From Streptomyces diastatochromogenes (GTDB lineage Bacteria; Actinomycetota; Actinomycetes; Streptomycetales; Streptomycetaceae), in NCBI GenBank assembly GCA_001550305.1, contig LRTP01000513.1:1-34444 (forward strand): a stretch of DNA of 34,444 bases, in the 5' to 3' direction. Below the pieces are notes generated by a model that did no database searches, had not been told where the DNA came from, and saw nothing but the letters and a program-made list of their open reading frames with translations. This document shows, piece by piece, positions 8,273 through 16,110 of this stretch (position 1 is its first letter; each line of letters begins with the position of its first letter). Both the position numbers and the translations under genes were made by a program.

Positions 8273-8398
8273 GTCATCTGATATCTGTCATCTGAAATCC
8301 GTCATCTGTTATCTGTCGGTCGATATCAGCCAGTCGATACCCGTCATCTGCCACCTGTTCTCTGAAATCCGTCATCTGTAATCCGTCATCGGATGGAG
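8273..8398. repeat. Tandem array of nine 14-bp repeats upstream of the MFS gene
   Basis: Nine head-to-tail 14-mers start at 8273, 8287, 8301, 8315, 8329, 8343, 8357, 8371 and 8385. The consensus is GTCATCTGAAATCC. GTCATCTG is intact in units 1, 2, 3, 6 and 8; unit 7 keeps TCTGAAATCC; units 4 and 5 have drifted (GTCGGTCGATATCA, GCCAGTCGATACCC); unit 9 keeps GTCATC and then runs into the ribosome site. The phase is kept exactly throughout, so there are no net insertions or deletions. The array fills most of the spacer between the CitMHS and MFS genes and ends about 10 bp before the MFS start. It has no spacers, so it is not CRISPR. Its composition is more AT-rich than the surroundings. Confidence 0.9.
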
Positions 8399-8408
8399 GG
8401 GTGTCCCC

Positions 8409-9638
8409 GTGGGGCCCGGTCGGAACCGCGGCTGGCTGCTGCGCCTCGTCATCGCCTTCGGCTTCGCGCAGGGGGCGGTGTCGATGGCCCGGCCCGCCGT
8501 CTCCTACCGAGCCCTCGCCCTGGGCGCCGACGAACGCGCCATCGGTGTGATCGCCGGTGTGTACGCCCTGTTGCCCCTCTTCGCCGCCGTACCGCTGGGC
8601 CGCCGTACCGACCATGGACGTTGTGCCCCGCTGCTGCCCGTCGGGGTCGTCCTCATCGCGGGCGGTTGCGCGCTCAGCGGTACGGCGGATTCGCTGGGGG
8701 CGATGGCTGCCTGGAGCGGGGTGATGGGCCTGGGGCACCTCTGCTTCGTCATCGGCGCCCAGTCGATCGTGGCCCGGCAGTCCGCGCCGCACGAACAGGA
8801 CCGCAACTTCGGCCATTTCACCATCGGCGCGTCCCTGGGCCAACTGGTCGGGCCGATCGTCGCGGGCCTTCTGATCGGGGGCCCGGACAGGGCGGGCAGC
8901 AGCGCGCAGGCCCTGCTCGTGGCGGGTGCGCTCGCCGCGGTGTCGTTCACCTCGCTCTGGCGCATCGAGCACCGTAGGCCCGCCGAGTCCCGTACGGCTC
9001 AGGGCGACCGTGTGCCCGTGCACCGCATTCTGCGTGCCCGGGGCGTACCCGCCGGAATCCTCGTCAGCCTCTCCGTGCTGTCCGCCACGGACATCCTGAC
9101 CGCGTATCTGCCCGTGGTCGGCGAGCACCGGGGCATCGCGCCGTCCGTGATCGGTCTGCTGCTCAGTCTGCGCGCGGCGGCGACCATCGCCTGTCGACTG
9201 GTCATGACGCCGATGCTGCGACTGCTGGGCCGGGCGGCGCTGCTCACCGCGACCTGTCTGGTGGCCGGTGTGCTGTGCGCGGGTCTGGCGCTGCCCCTGC
9301 CGGTGTGGGCGCTGGCCGCGATGCTGCTGGTCCTCGGCTTCTGTCTGGGCGTCGGCCAGCCGCTGTCCATGACGACGGTCGTGCAGGCCGCCCCGGACGA
9401 GGCCCGCTCCACGGCCCTGGCCCTGCGGCTGACCGGCAACCGTCTGGGGCAGGTGGCCGCCCCGGCCGCGGCGGGGCTGGTCGCCGGGGTCGCCGGTGTG
9501 GCCGCGCCGTTCGTGATGCTGGGCGCGCTGTTGGTGCTGTCCTCGGGCGTCGCGCTGCGCTCGCCGAGGAAGGCGCCCGCGGGCCGTGCGGAGCCCGTAC
9601 GGCCCGGAGTGCCGCTCCGGCGCAAGAGCGACATCTGA
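8409..9638 (+). CDS. Major facilitator superfamily transporter
   Basis: The product is 409 aa with about twelve hydrophobic segments, starting LLRLVIAFGFAQGAVSMARPAVSY. The loop between helices 2 and 3 reads PLGRRTDHGR, matching the MFS signature position. A central cytoplasmic loop at about 190-205 separates two six-helix halves. The GTG start at 8409 follows GGAGGGG at 8396-8402. The substrate is not evident; efflux of a small molecule is the commonest role for such single actinobacterial genes. The gene follows the 14-bp tandem repeat array directly, and its transcript or promoter probably runs through the array. No adjacent regulator gene is evident. Confidence 0.88.
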   Translation: MGPGRNRGWLLRLVIAFGFAQGAVSMARPAVSYRALALGADERAIGVIAGVYALLPLFAAVPLGRRTDHGRCAPLLPVGVVLIAGGCALSGTADSLGAMAAWSGVMGLGHLCFVIGAQSIVARQSAPHEQDRNFGHFTIGASLGQLVGPIVAGLLIGGPDRAGSSAQALLVAGALAAVSFTSLWRIEHRRPAESRTAQGDRVPVHRILRARGVPAGILVSLSVLSATDILTAYLPVVGEHRGIAPSVIGLLLSLRAAATIACRLVMTPMLRLLGRAALLTATCLVAGVLCAGLALPLPVWALAAMLLVLGFCLGVGQPLSMTTVVQAAPDEARSTALALRLTGNRLGQVAAPAAAGLVAGVAGVAAPFVMLGALLVLSSGVALRSPRKAPAGRAEPVRPGVPLRRKSDI

Positions 9639-9873
9639 CCTCCGCGACCGGCCCGACGAGGGTGCGGCGAAGTGTCCGTCGGGCCGGTAGGCGATCGTCC
9701 GTTTCCGCCGCGCCCGAACAGGGACGGGAAGCGACACGCCGGATCCCGCCGGGTGTCTTCCCCCGGGTGGTCGCGGTCCGTTAACTTCCGTGACTCATAC
9801 GTCCCTTGCGGCCCGCTCGGGGCGTCTCGACCGCGGAGCGACAGCGCCCTTTGAGCCCCCGGGGGCACCCTTC

Positions 9874-11217
9874 ATGACACGCGCCATCTCCCTGCACCAG
9901 GTCAGCAAGTCGTATACGCGCGGGGTCCGCGTGGTGGAGCGGCTGTCGCTGGACATCCGGCCGGGCGAGTTCCTCGTCCTGCTCGGTCCCTCCGGCTGCG
10001 GCAAGTCGACCGTGCTCAGGATGATCGCCGGCCTGGAGAACGCCACTGAGGGCGAGGTACGTCTCGACGGTGAGGACGCGGGCGATCTGCCGCCGTCCGA
10101 GCGGGACATGGCGATGGTCTTCCAGAACTTCGCCCTCTACCCGAGCATGACGGGCCGCGACAACATCGGTTTCCCGCTGCGCATCGAGGCCCCCGGCGAG
10201 GACCCGCGTCCGCGTGTCGACGCCACCGCCCGGATGCTCGGCATCGAGGACCTCCTCGACCGTTTCCCCCACCAGCTGTCGGGCGGCGAGCGCCAGCGCG
10301 TGGCGATGGGCCGAGCGATCGCCCGCCACCCTTCCGCCTTCCTGATGGACGAGCCGCTCTCCAACCTCGACGCCAAACTCCGCAACCATCTGCGCGCCGA
10401 GATCGCCTCGCTCACCAGGGAGTTGGGCGTCACCACGGTGTACGTCACCCACGACCAGGCCGAGGCGCTGTCGCTCGGCGACCGGGTCGCCATCCTGCGT
10501 GGCGGCGTCCTCCAGCAAGTGGGCACGCCCCGTACGGTCTACGCACTGCCGGCGAACGTCTTCGTCGCCGCCTTCATCGGCACCCCGCGCATCAATCTGC
10601 TGCGCGGCCTGGTCCGGGCCCCGCTCGACGGGGCGATGACGATCAGTCTCGGCAAGCAGTATCTGCCGCTGCGCGAGCCCTGGTCGGTGGATCAGCGGTT
10701 GCTGCGGGTGCAGCAGGGCCGTGAGGTCATCGTCGGGCTGCGTTCCGAGGCCGTCCGCCTGGCCAAGCCCTCGGAGGCCCGGCCCGGCGAGGTGGCGATC
10801 AGCGGTCTCGTCGAGCATGTGGAGTTCCAGGGGCACGAGGTGCTCGTTCACTTCAACACCGGCTCGCGGCCCGCGTTCGTCCCGGATCTGGAGGCGCCGC
10901 GCCCGGTCCGCCCGGTCGGGCGCCGCCGTCGCGAGGGCTCGCTCCTCGACCGTCTCCGGGACCGCCGGGCCGGTCTGCGGGCCGGCCCGGTGGTCGACCT
11001 CGACGAGCCCGCCGGCACGGGTCCCGCGCGCGACGGCGAGATACCCCCGGAGGGCCGGCTCCCCGGCGACCTGGTGGTCCGCACCACCCCCGACTTCGAT
11101 CTCCGTCACGGCATGCAGGTGCCCCTCCTCGTCGACCTCGCCCATCTGTTCGTCTTCGACCAGCACGGCGAACGCATCAGCCCCGCTCCGGCGCGGCTGC
11201 CGGACCTGGACGAGTGA
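9874..11217 (+). CDS. ABC transporter ATP-binding protein, MalK/UgpC/MsiK-like (orphan)
   Basis: The 447-aa cytoplasmic ATPase has Walker A (GPSGCGKST, about residues 40-48), Q-loop (VFQNFALYPS), signature LSGGERQR, Walker B (FLMDEPLSN), D-loop (LDAKLR) and H-loop (VTHDQAEALSLGDR). It continues into a TOBE/MalK-type regulatory region (VGTPRTVYALPANVFVAAFIGTP, VIVGLRSEAV). It is longer than typical MalK proteins because of an Arg/Gly/Pro-rich stretch at about residues 340-400 inside the second half. The frame is open to a GTG at 9790, but the ATG at 9874 gives the usual MTRAISLHQVSKSY start. No permease or binding-protein gene is near. As with MsiK in Streptomyces, it may serve importers encoded elsewhere. 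A start slightly upstream cannot be excluded because no strong ribosome site is visible. Confidence 0.88.
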   Translation: MTRAISLHQVSKSYTRGVRVVERLSLDIRPGEFLVLLGPSGCGKSTVLRMIAGLENATEGEVRLDGEDAGDLPPSERDMAMVFQNFALYPSMTGRDNIGFPLRIEAPGEDPRPRVDATARMLGIEDLLDRFPHQLSGGERQRVAMGRAIARHPSAFLMDEPLSNLDAKLRNHLRAEIASLTRELGVTTVYVTHDQAEALSLGDRVAILRGGVLQQVGTPRTVYALPANVFVAAFIGTPRINLLRGLVRAPLDGAMTISLGKQYLPLREPWSVDQRLLRVQQGREVIVGLRSEAVRLAKPSEARPGEVAISGLVEHVEFQGHEVLVHFNTGSRPAFVPDLEAPRPVRPVGRRRREGSLLDRLRDRRAGLRAGPVVDLDEPAGTGPARDGEIPPEGRLPGDLVVRTTPDFDLRHGMQVPLLVDLAHLFVFDQHGERISPAPARLPDLDE

Positions 11218-11257
11218 GGTGAGCAGGGTGAGTCGCGGGAAGACGTCTGGCGTCTGA

Positions 11258-11276
11258 AAACTAACACCGCTAGTTT
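11258..11276. promoter_or_regulatory. TetR-type operator upstream of the aldehyde dehydrogenase gene
   Basis: AAACTAACACCGCTAGTTT is an imperfect 19-bp palindrome 56 bp before the ATG at 11332. It agrees at 15 of 19 positions with AAACTAGCAGTGCTAATTT at 16779-16797, which lies between a TetR gene and an acyl-CoA dehydrogenase gene. That strongly suggests that the TetR protein encoded at 16111-16752 also controls this operon. Confidence 0.65.
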
Positions 11277-11331
11277 GTGGTTCGGACGACGCCGCGAGGC
11301 GGACGGCACGCCCCCGCCCGGGAGGAACACG

Positions 11332-12720
11332 ATGAAGGCACATGACGGCATGTACATCGACGGCGCTTGGCGCCCCGCCGCCGGGACGGACACGATCGAG
11401 GTCGTGAACCCGGTGGACGAACAGGTTCTCGGCCGGGTTCCGGCGGGCACGGCCGAGGACGTCGACACCGCCGTACGCGCCGCCCGCGCCGCCTTCCCCG
11501 CCTGGGCCGCGACTCCGCCCGCCGAGCGGGCCGCGCGGCTCGGCGCCCTGCGTGACGTCCTCACCGCACGCAAGGACGAGATCGCCGAGACGGTCACGGC
11601 GGAGCTCGGCTCCCCGCTGTCCTTCTCGCAGGCGGTCCACGCGACCGTACCGATCCTGGTCGCGGGCTCGTACGCCGAACTGGCCGCCACGTACGCCTTC
11701 GAGGAGAAGGTCGGCAATTCGACCGTCTACCAGGAACCGATCGGTGTCGTCGGCGCGATCACGCCCTGGAACTACCCGCTGCACCAGATCGTCGCCAAGG
11801 TGGCCCCCGCGCTCGCGGCGGGCTGCACGGTCGTCCTGAAGCCCGCCGAGGACACCCCGCTCACCGCCCAGCTCTTCGCGGAGGCGGTCGCGGAGGCGGG
11901 CGTCCCGGCGGGCGTCTTCAACCTCGTCACCGGCCTCGGCCCGGTCGCGGGCCAGGCCCTCGCCGAACACCCGGACGTGGACCTGGTCTCCTTCACGGGC
12001 TCCACGGCGGTGGGACGGCGGATCGGAGCGACCGCCGGTGCGGCCGTCAAGCGGGTCGCCCTCGAACTCGGCGGCAAGTCCGCCAACGTCATCCTGCCGA
12101 GCGCCGACCTCGCCAAGGCCGTCAACGTCGGCGTCGCCAACGTGATGTCCAACTCCGGCCAGACGTGCAGCGCCTGGACCCGCATGCTCGTGCACGCCGC
12201 ACAGTACGAGCAGGCGGTCGAACTCGCCGCGACCGCCGCGGCGAAGTACGGGGACCGCATCGGCCCGGTCGTCAACGCCAAGCAGCAGGCGCGGGTGCGC
12301 GGTTACATCGACAAGGGCGTCGCCGAGGGCGCCCGGCTCGTCGCGGGCGGCCCCGAATCCCCGCGCGAGCAGGGGTATTTCGTCCAGCCGACCGTCTTCG
12401 CGGACGTCACCCCGGAGATGACGATCGCGCAGGAGGAGATCTTCGGCCCGGTGCTGTCGGTGATCCCGTACGAGGACGAGGAGGACGCCGTCCGGATCGC
12501 CAACGGCACGGTGTACGGGCTTGCGGGCGCCGTGTGGGCGGGTGACGAGGCCGAGGCGGTCGCCTTCGCGCGACGGCTCGACACCGGGCAGGTCGACATC
12601 AACGGTGGCCGGTTCAACCCCAGTGCCCCGTTCGGCGGTTACAAGCAGTCGGGGGTCGGACGGGAGCTGGGCGCGCACGGCCTGTCCGAGTACCTCCAGA
12701 CGAAGTCCCTCCAGTTCTAG
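11332..12720 (+). CDS. NAD(P)+-dependent aldehyde dehydrogenase
   Basis: The 462-aa enzyme oxidises an aldehyde to the acid. Catalytic features are Asn147 in TPWNYP, Glu245 in [10 protein letters not shown] and the nucleophile Cys279 in [11 protein letters not shown]. The cofactor-binding part has [12 protein letters not shown] and [12 protein letters not shown], and the C-terminus has [13 protein letters not shown]. Length is slightly under the 480-500 aa of betaine/aldehyde dehydrogenases. The ATG at 11332 has a strong GGAGGA site; a longer frame to 11275 would overlap the operator and is rejected. The zinc alcohol dehydrogenase follows 75 bp downstream on the same strand. Together the pair would convert an alcohol to an acid through the aldehyde. 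The substrate is not predictable, but the shared operator with an acyl-CoA dehydrogenase points to short or medium-chain carbon skeletons. Confidence 0.94.
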   Translation: MKAHDGMYIDGAWRPAAGTDTIEVVNPVDEQVLGRVPAGTAEDVDTAVRAARAAFPAWAATPPAERAARLGALRDVLTARKDEIAETVTAELGSPLSFSQAVHATVPILVAGSYAELAATYAFEEKVGNSTVYQEPIGVVGAITPWNYPLHQIVAKVAPALAAGCTVVLKPAEDTPLTAQLFAEAVAEAGVPAGVFNLVTGLGPVAGQALAEHPDVDLVSFTGSTAVGRRIGATAGAAVKRVALELGGKSANVILPSADLAKAVNVGVANVMSNSGQTCSAWTRMLVHAAQYEQAVELAATAAAKYGDRIGPVVNAKQQARVRGYIDKGVAEGARLVAGGPESPREQGYFVQPTVFADVTPEMTIAQEEIFGPVLSVIPYEDEEDAVRIANGTVYGLAGAVWAGDEAEAVAFARRLDTGQVDINGGRFNPSAPFGGYKQSGVGRELGAHGLSEYLQTKSLQF

Positions 12721-12795
12721 CCCGTTCCACTCCTACTCCACACCACTCCACTCCATTCCCGTCAGTTCCAGAGTTCTGGGCCGAGGAGCTTTTAC

Positions 12796-13878
12796 GTGGT
12801 TCGCGCTGCCGTACTTCCCGCCGTGGGCGCTCCCCTGGAGATCGCCGAGATCGACCTCCCGGCGCCCGGTGCCGGTCAGGTCCGCGTCCGGCTGGCCGCC
12901 GCCGGGGTCTGCCACTCCGACCTCTCGCTGTCCGACGGCACCATGCGGGTGCCCGTCCCCGCCGTCCTCGGCCACGAGGGTGCCGGGACCGTCGTCTCCG
13001 TCGGGGAGGGCGTGACGGGTGTCGCGCCCGGCGACGGAGTCGTCCTCAACTGGGCGCCCTCCTGCGGAAGGTGCCACGCCTGCTCGCTGGGGGAGGTGTG
13101 GCTGTGCGCCAACGCGCTGACCGGCGCGGGAGACGTGTACGCGCGGCGCGCCTCCGACGGGAGCGACCTTCATCCCGGCCTGAACGTCGCCGCGTTCGCC
13201 GAGGAGACCGTGGTGGCCGCCGGCTGCGTCCTCCCCGTCCCGGACGGCGTCCCCCTCACCGACGCCGCCCTCCTCGGCTGCGCCGTCCTCACCGGGTACG
13301 GCGCCGTCCACCACTCGGCGCGGGTCCGTGCCGGTGAGACCGTCGCCGTGTTCGGGGTGGGCGGGGTCGGGCTCGCGGCGCTCCAGGCGGCGCGGATCGC
13401 GGGCGCGTCGCAGGTCATCGCGGTGGACATCTCTCCGGAGAAGGAGTCACTGGCACGCGAGGCCGGTGCCACGCACTACCTCGTCGCCTCCGACACCACC
13501 GCCCGCGAGATCCGCTCCCTCACCGGCAAGCAGGGTGTCGACGTCGCCGTCGAGTGTGTGGGTCGTGCCGTGACCATTCGCGCGGCCTGGGACTCCACGC
13601 GCCGCGGTGGGCGTACGACGGTCGTCGGCATCGGTGGCAAGGACCAGCAGGTCACCTTCAACGCGTTGGAGATCTTCCACTGGGGCCGTACGCTGTCCGG
13701 CTGCGTGTACGGCAACTCCGACCCCGCGCGGGATCTGCCGGTGCTGGCGGAGCATGTGCGGGCGGGGCGGCTCGATCTGGGGATGCTGGTGACCGAGCGG
13801 ATCGGGCTGGACGGGATCGCGGGGGCGTTCGAGAACATGCTGGCGGGGAAGGGCGGCCGAGCGCTGGTGGTGTTCTAG
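12796..13878 (+). CDS. Zinc-dependent alcohol dehydrogenase (MDR family)
   Basis: The 360-aa protein has the full zinc-ADH layout. Catalytic zinc ligands are Cys39 (GVCHSD) and His60 with Glu61 (GHEGAG). Four structural-zinc cysteines are at 90, 93, 96 and 104 (CGRCHACSLGEVWLC). The Rossmann motif is FGVGGVGLAAL, followed by an acidic residue at the end of strand 2 (VIAVDIS), which favours NAD(H). The GTG start at 12796 follows GAGGAG. It lies directly downstream of the aldehyde dehydrogenase and is probably in the same transcript. The spacer between them is a pyrimidine-rich run of CCACTC-like repeats. The stop overlaps the stop of the convergent EamA gene by sharing CTAG (13875-13878), so there is no terminator space between the two. 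Family resemblance is to long-chain and aryl alcohol dehydrogenases of actinobacteria. The substrate is unknown. Confidence 0.93.
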   Translation: MVRAAVLPAVGAPLEIAEIDLPAPGAGQVRVRLAAAGVCHSDLSLSDGTMRVPVPAVLGHEGAGTVVSVGEGVTGVAPGDGVVLNWAPSCGRCHACSLGEVWLCANALTGAGDVYARRASDGSDLHPGLNVAAFAEETVVAAGCVLPVPDGVPLTDAALLGCAVLTGYGAVHHSARVRAGETVAVFGVGGVGLAALQAARIAGASQVIAVDISPEKESLAREAGATHYLVASDTTAREIRSLTGKQGVDVAVECVGRAVTIRAAWDSTRRGGRTTVVGIGGKDQQVTFNALEIFHWGRTLSGCVYGNSDPARDLPVLAEHVRAGRLDLGMLVTERIGLDGIAGAFENMLAGKGGRALVVF

Positions 13879-14846
13879 GGCCGGGTGGCTTGGTTGTCCG
13901 CGGGTGTGCGGGGGCCGGTCGCGGGGTTCCCCGTGTCCCTGAAAGCCTTGGACCGGGGACGGGAGCGGGACACCGCGACCCCGGCCAGGCACAGTGCGCC
14001 GCCCGCGAGCGTGAGCAGCGCCGGTACCTCGTCGAGGAACAGCCAGGACATCGCGACGACGAGCGCGGGCACCGCGTAGGTCGTCGCGCCCATCCGGCTC
14101 GCGGTGGTCCGGGCCAGCGCGTACGCCCAGGTCGTGAACGCCAGCGCGGTCGGGAAGACGCCCAGGTAGAGCACGTTGAGGGTGGCGGTGGCGGGCGCGT
14201 TCGCCACGTCGTGGACGAGTTGCCCCGCGAACGGCAGGCACGCCACCGTCCCGACCAGACATCCGAACGTGGTCACCTGGAGGGCGCTTGCCCGCCCGAG
14301 CGCCGGCTTCTGCGCGACGACCCCCGCCGCGTAGCCGACGGCGGCGAGCAGACACAGGACCACTCCCAGCACCGAGGACCCGCCCTCGCCGGACATCGAC
14401 AGCCCCACCGCGACCGCCCCCGCGAACGACACCGCCATGCCCGCGAGCAGCCGCGGTGGCATCGCGTCGCCGAGCAGTCGGGAGCCGAGCAGCGCGATGA
14501 GGAGCGGGCCGATGTTCACGACGAGCGCCGCCGTGCCGGCGTCCACCTGCTGCTCACCCCAGTTGAGCACCACCATGTAGAAGCCGAACCAGAGCAGGCC
14601 GGATATCGCGATCCCGCGCCGGGCCGCGCGCGGCGGCCACCCCTCGCCGCGTACGAGACAGAGGGCGCCCAGCGTGACGGATCCCGCCAGCAGCCGCCCG
14701 AGTGCCAGCGCGCCCGGCGAGTACGCCGCGCCCGCGCTGCGGATCGACACGAAGGCGGAGGCCCACAGCACGACCGTGACGGTCGCGGCGCCCGCGGCGA
14801 GCAGGTCCGCGCGACGGGCGGACGCGGGGGAGGTGGCGTTCATCAT
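13875..14846 (-). CDS. EamA/DMT-family transporter (RhaT-like permease)
   Basis: The 323-aa membrane protein has ten predicted helices in two EamA repeats. The first contains VTVVLWASAFVSIRSAGAAYSPGALALGR and FGFYMVVLNWGEQQVDAGTAALVVNIGPLLIALL. The second contains AAVGYAAGVVAQKPAL and PTALAFTTWAYALARTTASRMGATTYAVPALVVAMSWLFLDEVP. Such proteins usually export amino acids or other metabolites. Two adjacent ATGs (14846, 14843) are possible starts. The frame is open upstream to 15272, but that stretch is low-complexity out-of-frame shadow of the ArsR-like gene. The ArsR-like gene ends 71 bp upstream on the same strand, so it may regulate and be co-transcribed with this exporter. Confidence 0.9.
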   Translation of the reverse strand: MMNATSPASARRADLLAAGAATVTVVLWASAFVSIRSAGAAYSPGALALGRLLAGSVTLGALCLVRGEGWPPRAARRGIAISGLLWFGFYMVVLNWGEQQVDAGTAALVVNIGPLLIALLGSRLLGDAMPPRLLAGMAVSFAGAVAVGLSMSGEGGSSVLGVVLCLLAAVGYAAGVVAQKPALGRASALQVTTFGCLVGTVACLPFAGQLVHDVANAPATATLNVLYLGVFPTALAFTTWAYALARTTASRMGATTYAVPALVVAMSWLFLDEVPALLTLAGGALCLAGVAVSRSRPRSKAFRDTGNPATGPRTPADNQATRP

Positions 14847-14917
14847 GGTCCCGAGGCTAGGTGGGGTACGGGGCGGGGTGCTCGCGGCTTTCGGACGCCG
14901 CGGTGGGGCATGGCCGG

Positions 14918-15643
14918 TCAGTGGAGTGCCGTCGGTTCGATGCCCAGGAGTTCCGCGAAGGCCCGCTCGCCGTCCGGCGTGACCTTGACCGCGCGCTCCG
15001 AGCCGATACGTACGCACCAGTGGGCGTCCAGGGCGTGGCGGCACAGGGCCGCGCCGGCGGTGCCCGCGAGATGGGGGCGGCGTTCGGTCCAGTCGAGGCA
15101 GCCGCGGGTGAGGGGGCGGCGGCCGGTGCGGTTCAGGTCGATGCCTGCCTCGTCGAACCATCGCAGGCCCGCGTCCGTGAGCGCGAACCCGGTGTCCTGG
15201 CGGAGCAGGCCGCGGTGGGTGAGGGCGTCGGTGAGGGTGATTCCGAGGCGGCCCGCGAGGTGGTCGTAGCACGTGCGGGCGCGGGCCATCGCGGAGCCCG
15301 TGCCGGCTTCCCGCAGGGTGCGGGGGCGTCGGGTGGTGTCGGGGGCGACCTGGGCGGCGAGGTCCTCGACGAGTTGGGCGACGTGGGGGTCCGCGAGCCG
15401 TACGTAGCGGTGTCGGCCCTGTCGGTCCTCGGTGAGCAGGCCGCCTGCGACGAGCTTGCCCAGGTGTTCGCTGGCCGTCGAGGGGGCTACGTGGGCGTGC
15501 CTGGCCAGTTCACCCGCGGTCCAGGCGCGGCCGTCGAGCAGGGTGAGCAGGAAGGTGGCGCGGGTCTCGTCCGCGAACATCGCGGCCAGCGCGGCGAGTC
15601 CCGGTGCGACCGGATCCGTCGACCTCGTCATGCCGCCCATCAT
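14918..15643 (-). CDS. ArsR/HTH-20-type winged-helix transcriptional regulator
   Basis: The product is about 241 aa. Residues 10-90 form an ArsR-like winged helix (LAAMFADETRATFLLTLLDGRAWTAGELARHAHVAPSTASEHLGKLVAGGLLTEDRQGRHRYVRLADP). There is no ELCVCDL-type metal-binding cysteine motif, so metal sensing by the classical site is unlikely. The C-terminal 130 residues contain a second module (TGFALTDAGLRWFDEAGIDL, RPLTRGCLDWTERRPHLAG, HWCVRIGSERAVKVTPDGERAF) that recurs in actinobacterial regulators of this length and may bind a ligand or form another DNA-binding unit. Starts at 15643, 15640 or 15631 are all possible; 15640-15643 fits GAGGG best. It is placed immediately upstream of the EamA exporter, a common regulator/exporter pairing. 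Confidence 0.85.
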   Translation of the reverse strand: MMGGMTRSTDPVAPGLAALAAMFADETRATFLLTLLDGRAWTAGELARHAHVAPSTASEHLGKLVAGGLLTEDRQGRHRYVRLADPHVAQLVEDLAAQVAPDTTRRPRTLREAGTGSAMARARTCYDHLAGRLGITLTDALTHRGLLRQDTGFALTDAGLRWFDEAGIDLNRTGRRPLTRGCLDWTERRPHLAGTAGAALCRHALDAHWCVRIGSERAVKVTPDGERAFAELLGIEPTALH

Positions 15644-15710
15644 CCGCCCTCGACAGTTCGGCCCCCGCCGAACGGTCTCCGGGCCGAGGGGGTTCTTCGG
15701 CCGCGGGTGG

Positions 15711-15744
15711 GTGGGGGCTTGGCGCGCAGTTCCCCGCGCCCCTG
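15711..15744. repeat. Left arm of a 34-bp perfect inverted repeat (partner 16002-16035)
   Basis: All 34 bases are complementary to 16002-16035, with 257 bp between the arms. Beyond the arms, about 20 of the next 22 bases also agree. Each arm is a full copy of the extragenic element. Confidence 0.9.
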
Positions 15745-16001
15745 AAGCGGGGGCTTCGCCCCGCATCTCCCCATCCGCCGCCCGACTCGTTCGGCCGACG
15801 GCCGGTGGGGGCCGACCGCGCAGTTCCCCGCGCCCCCAGGACGGGGCTTCGCCCCGCATCCCCGCCCGCCCGACGCTGTTCGGCTGCCGGGCGGTGGGGG
15901 CTGGGCGCGCAGTTTCCCGCGCTCCTCAATCCTCCAGCCCGTCCGGCGTGCGAGGGCGAGGCCCATCGGGCGATGGGGCGCCGGGGCGCAGCCCCGTGCC
16001 C

Positions 16002-16035
16002 CAGGGGCGCGGGGAACTGCGCGCCAAGCCCCCAC
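16002..16035. repeat. Right arm of the 34-bp perfect inverted repeat (partner 15711-15744)
   Basis: This is the inverted copy of the extragenic element. It lies 76 bp beyond the TetR stop codon, next to the hairpin at 15982-15996, so it would be transcribed as the 3' tail of the TetR message. Confidence 0.9.
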
Positions 16036-16110
16036 TCACCCGCAGCCAACAAACCCACCCACAAACCCACCCGGGGGCGGCGGGGGCGGGATCGAACCGT
16101 CTCGGCGCCG

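Larger units (their letters stand above)
15644..16110. repeat. Gene-free spacer packed with Streptomyces extragenic palindromic repeats
   Basis: The 467-bp spacer holds four copies of an element built on GCGCAGTTCCCCGCGCCCC. Three are direct copies about 90 bp apart (cores near 15722-15743, 15816-15837 and 15903-15926, the third degenerate) and one is inverted (16003-16025). Copies are followed or preceded by short perfect hairpins: GCGGGG/CCCCGC at 15747-15764, CGGGGC-TTC-GCCCCG at 15842-15856 and CGGGGC-GCA-GCCCCG at 15982-15996. The first and last copies form a 34-bp perfect inverted repeat (15711-15744 and 16002-16035) that continues imperfectly outward. All open frames here are composition artefacts. 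The spacer separates the TetR 3' end from the ArsR-like 5' end. Confidence 0.9.

Noticed and set aside
8273..8398. CRISPR-like array
   Set aside because: Repeats are 14 bp and contiguous with no spacers, and there are no cas genes.
8274..9737. Long minus-strand open frame opposite the MFS gene
   Set aside because: It is the high-GC shadow of the MFS gene, with Arg/Gln/His-rich low-complexity translation and no ribosome site. Its repetitive C-terminus is only the 14-bp array read on the other strand.
13875..15272. Fusion of the EamA exporter with an N-terminal domain
   Set aside because: The extra 142 residues are out-of-frame ArsR-like gene sequence with Pro/Arg-rich composition; the exporter starts at 14846 or 14843.
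16080..16110. tRNA-like T-arm (GGTTCGATCCC on the minus strand)
   Set aside because: Only the T-loop sequence fits. The T stem has a mismatch, the matching acceptor and anticodon arms are absent, and the rest would overlap the TetR coding end.
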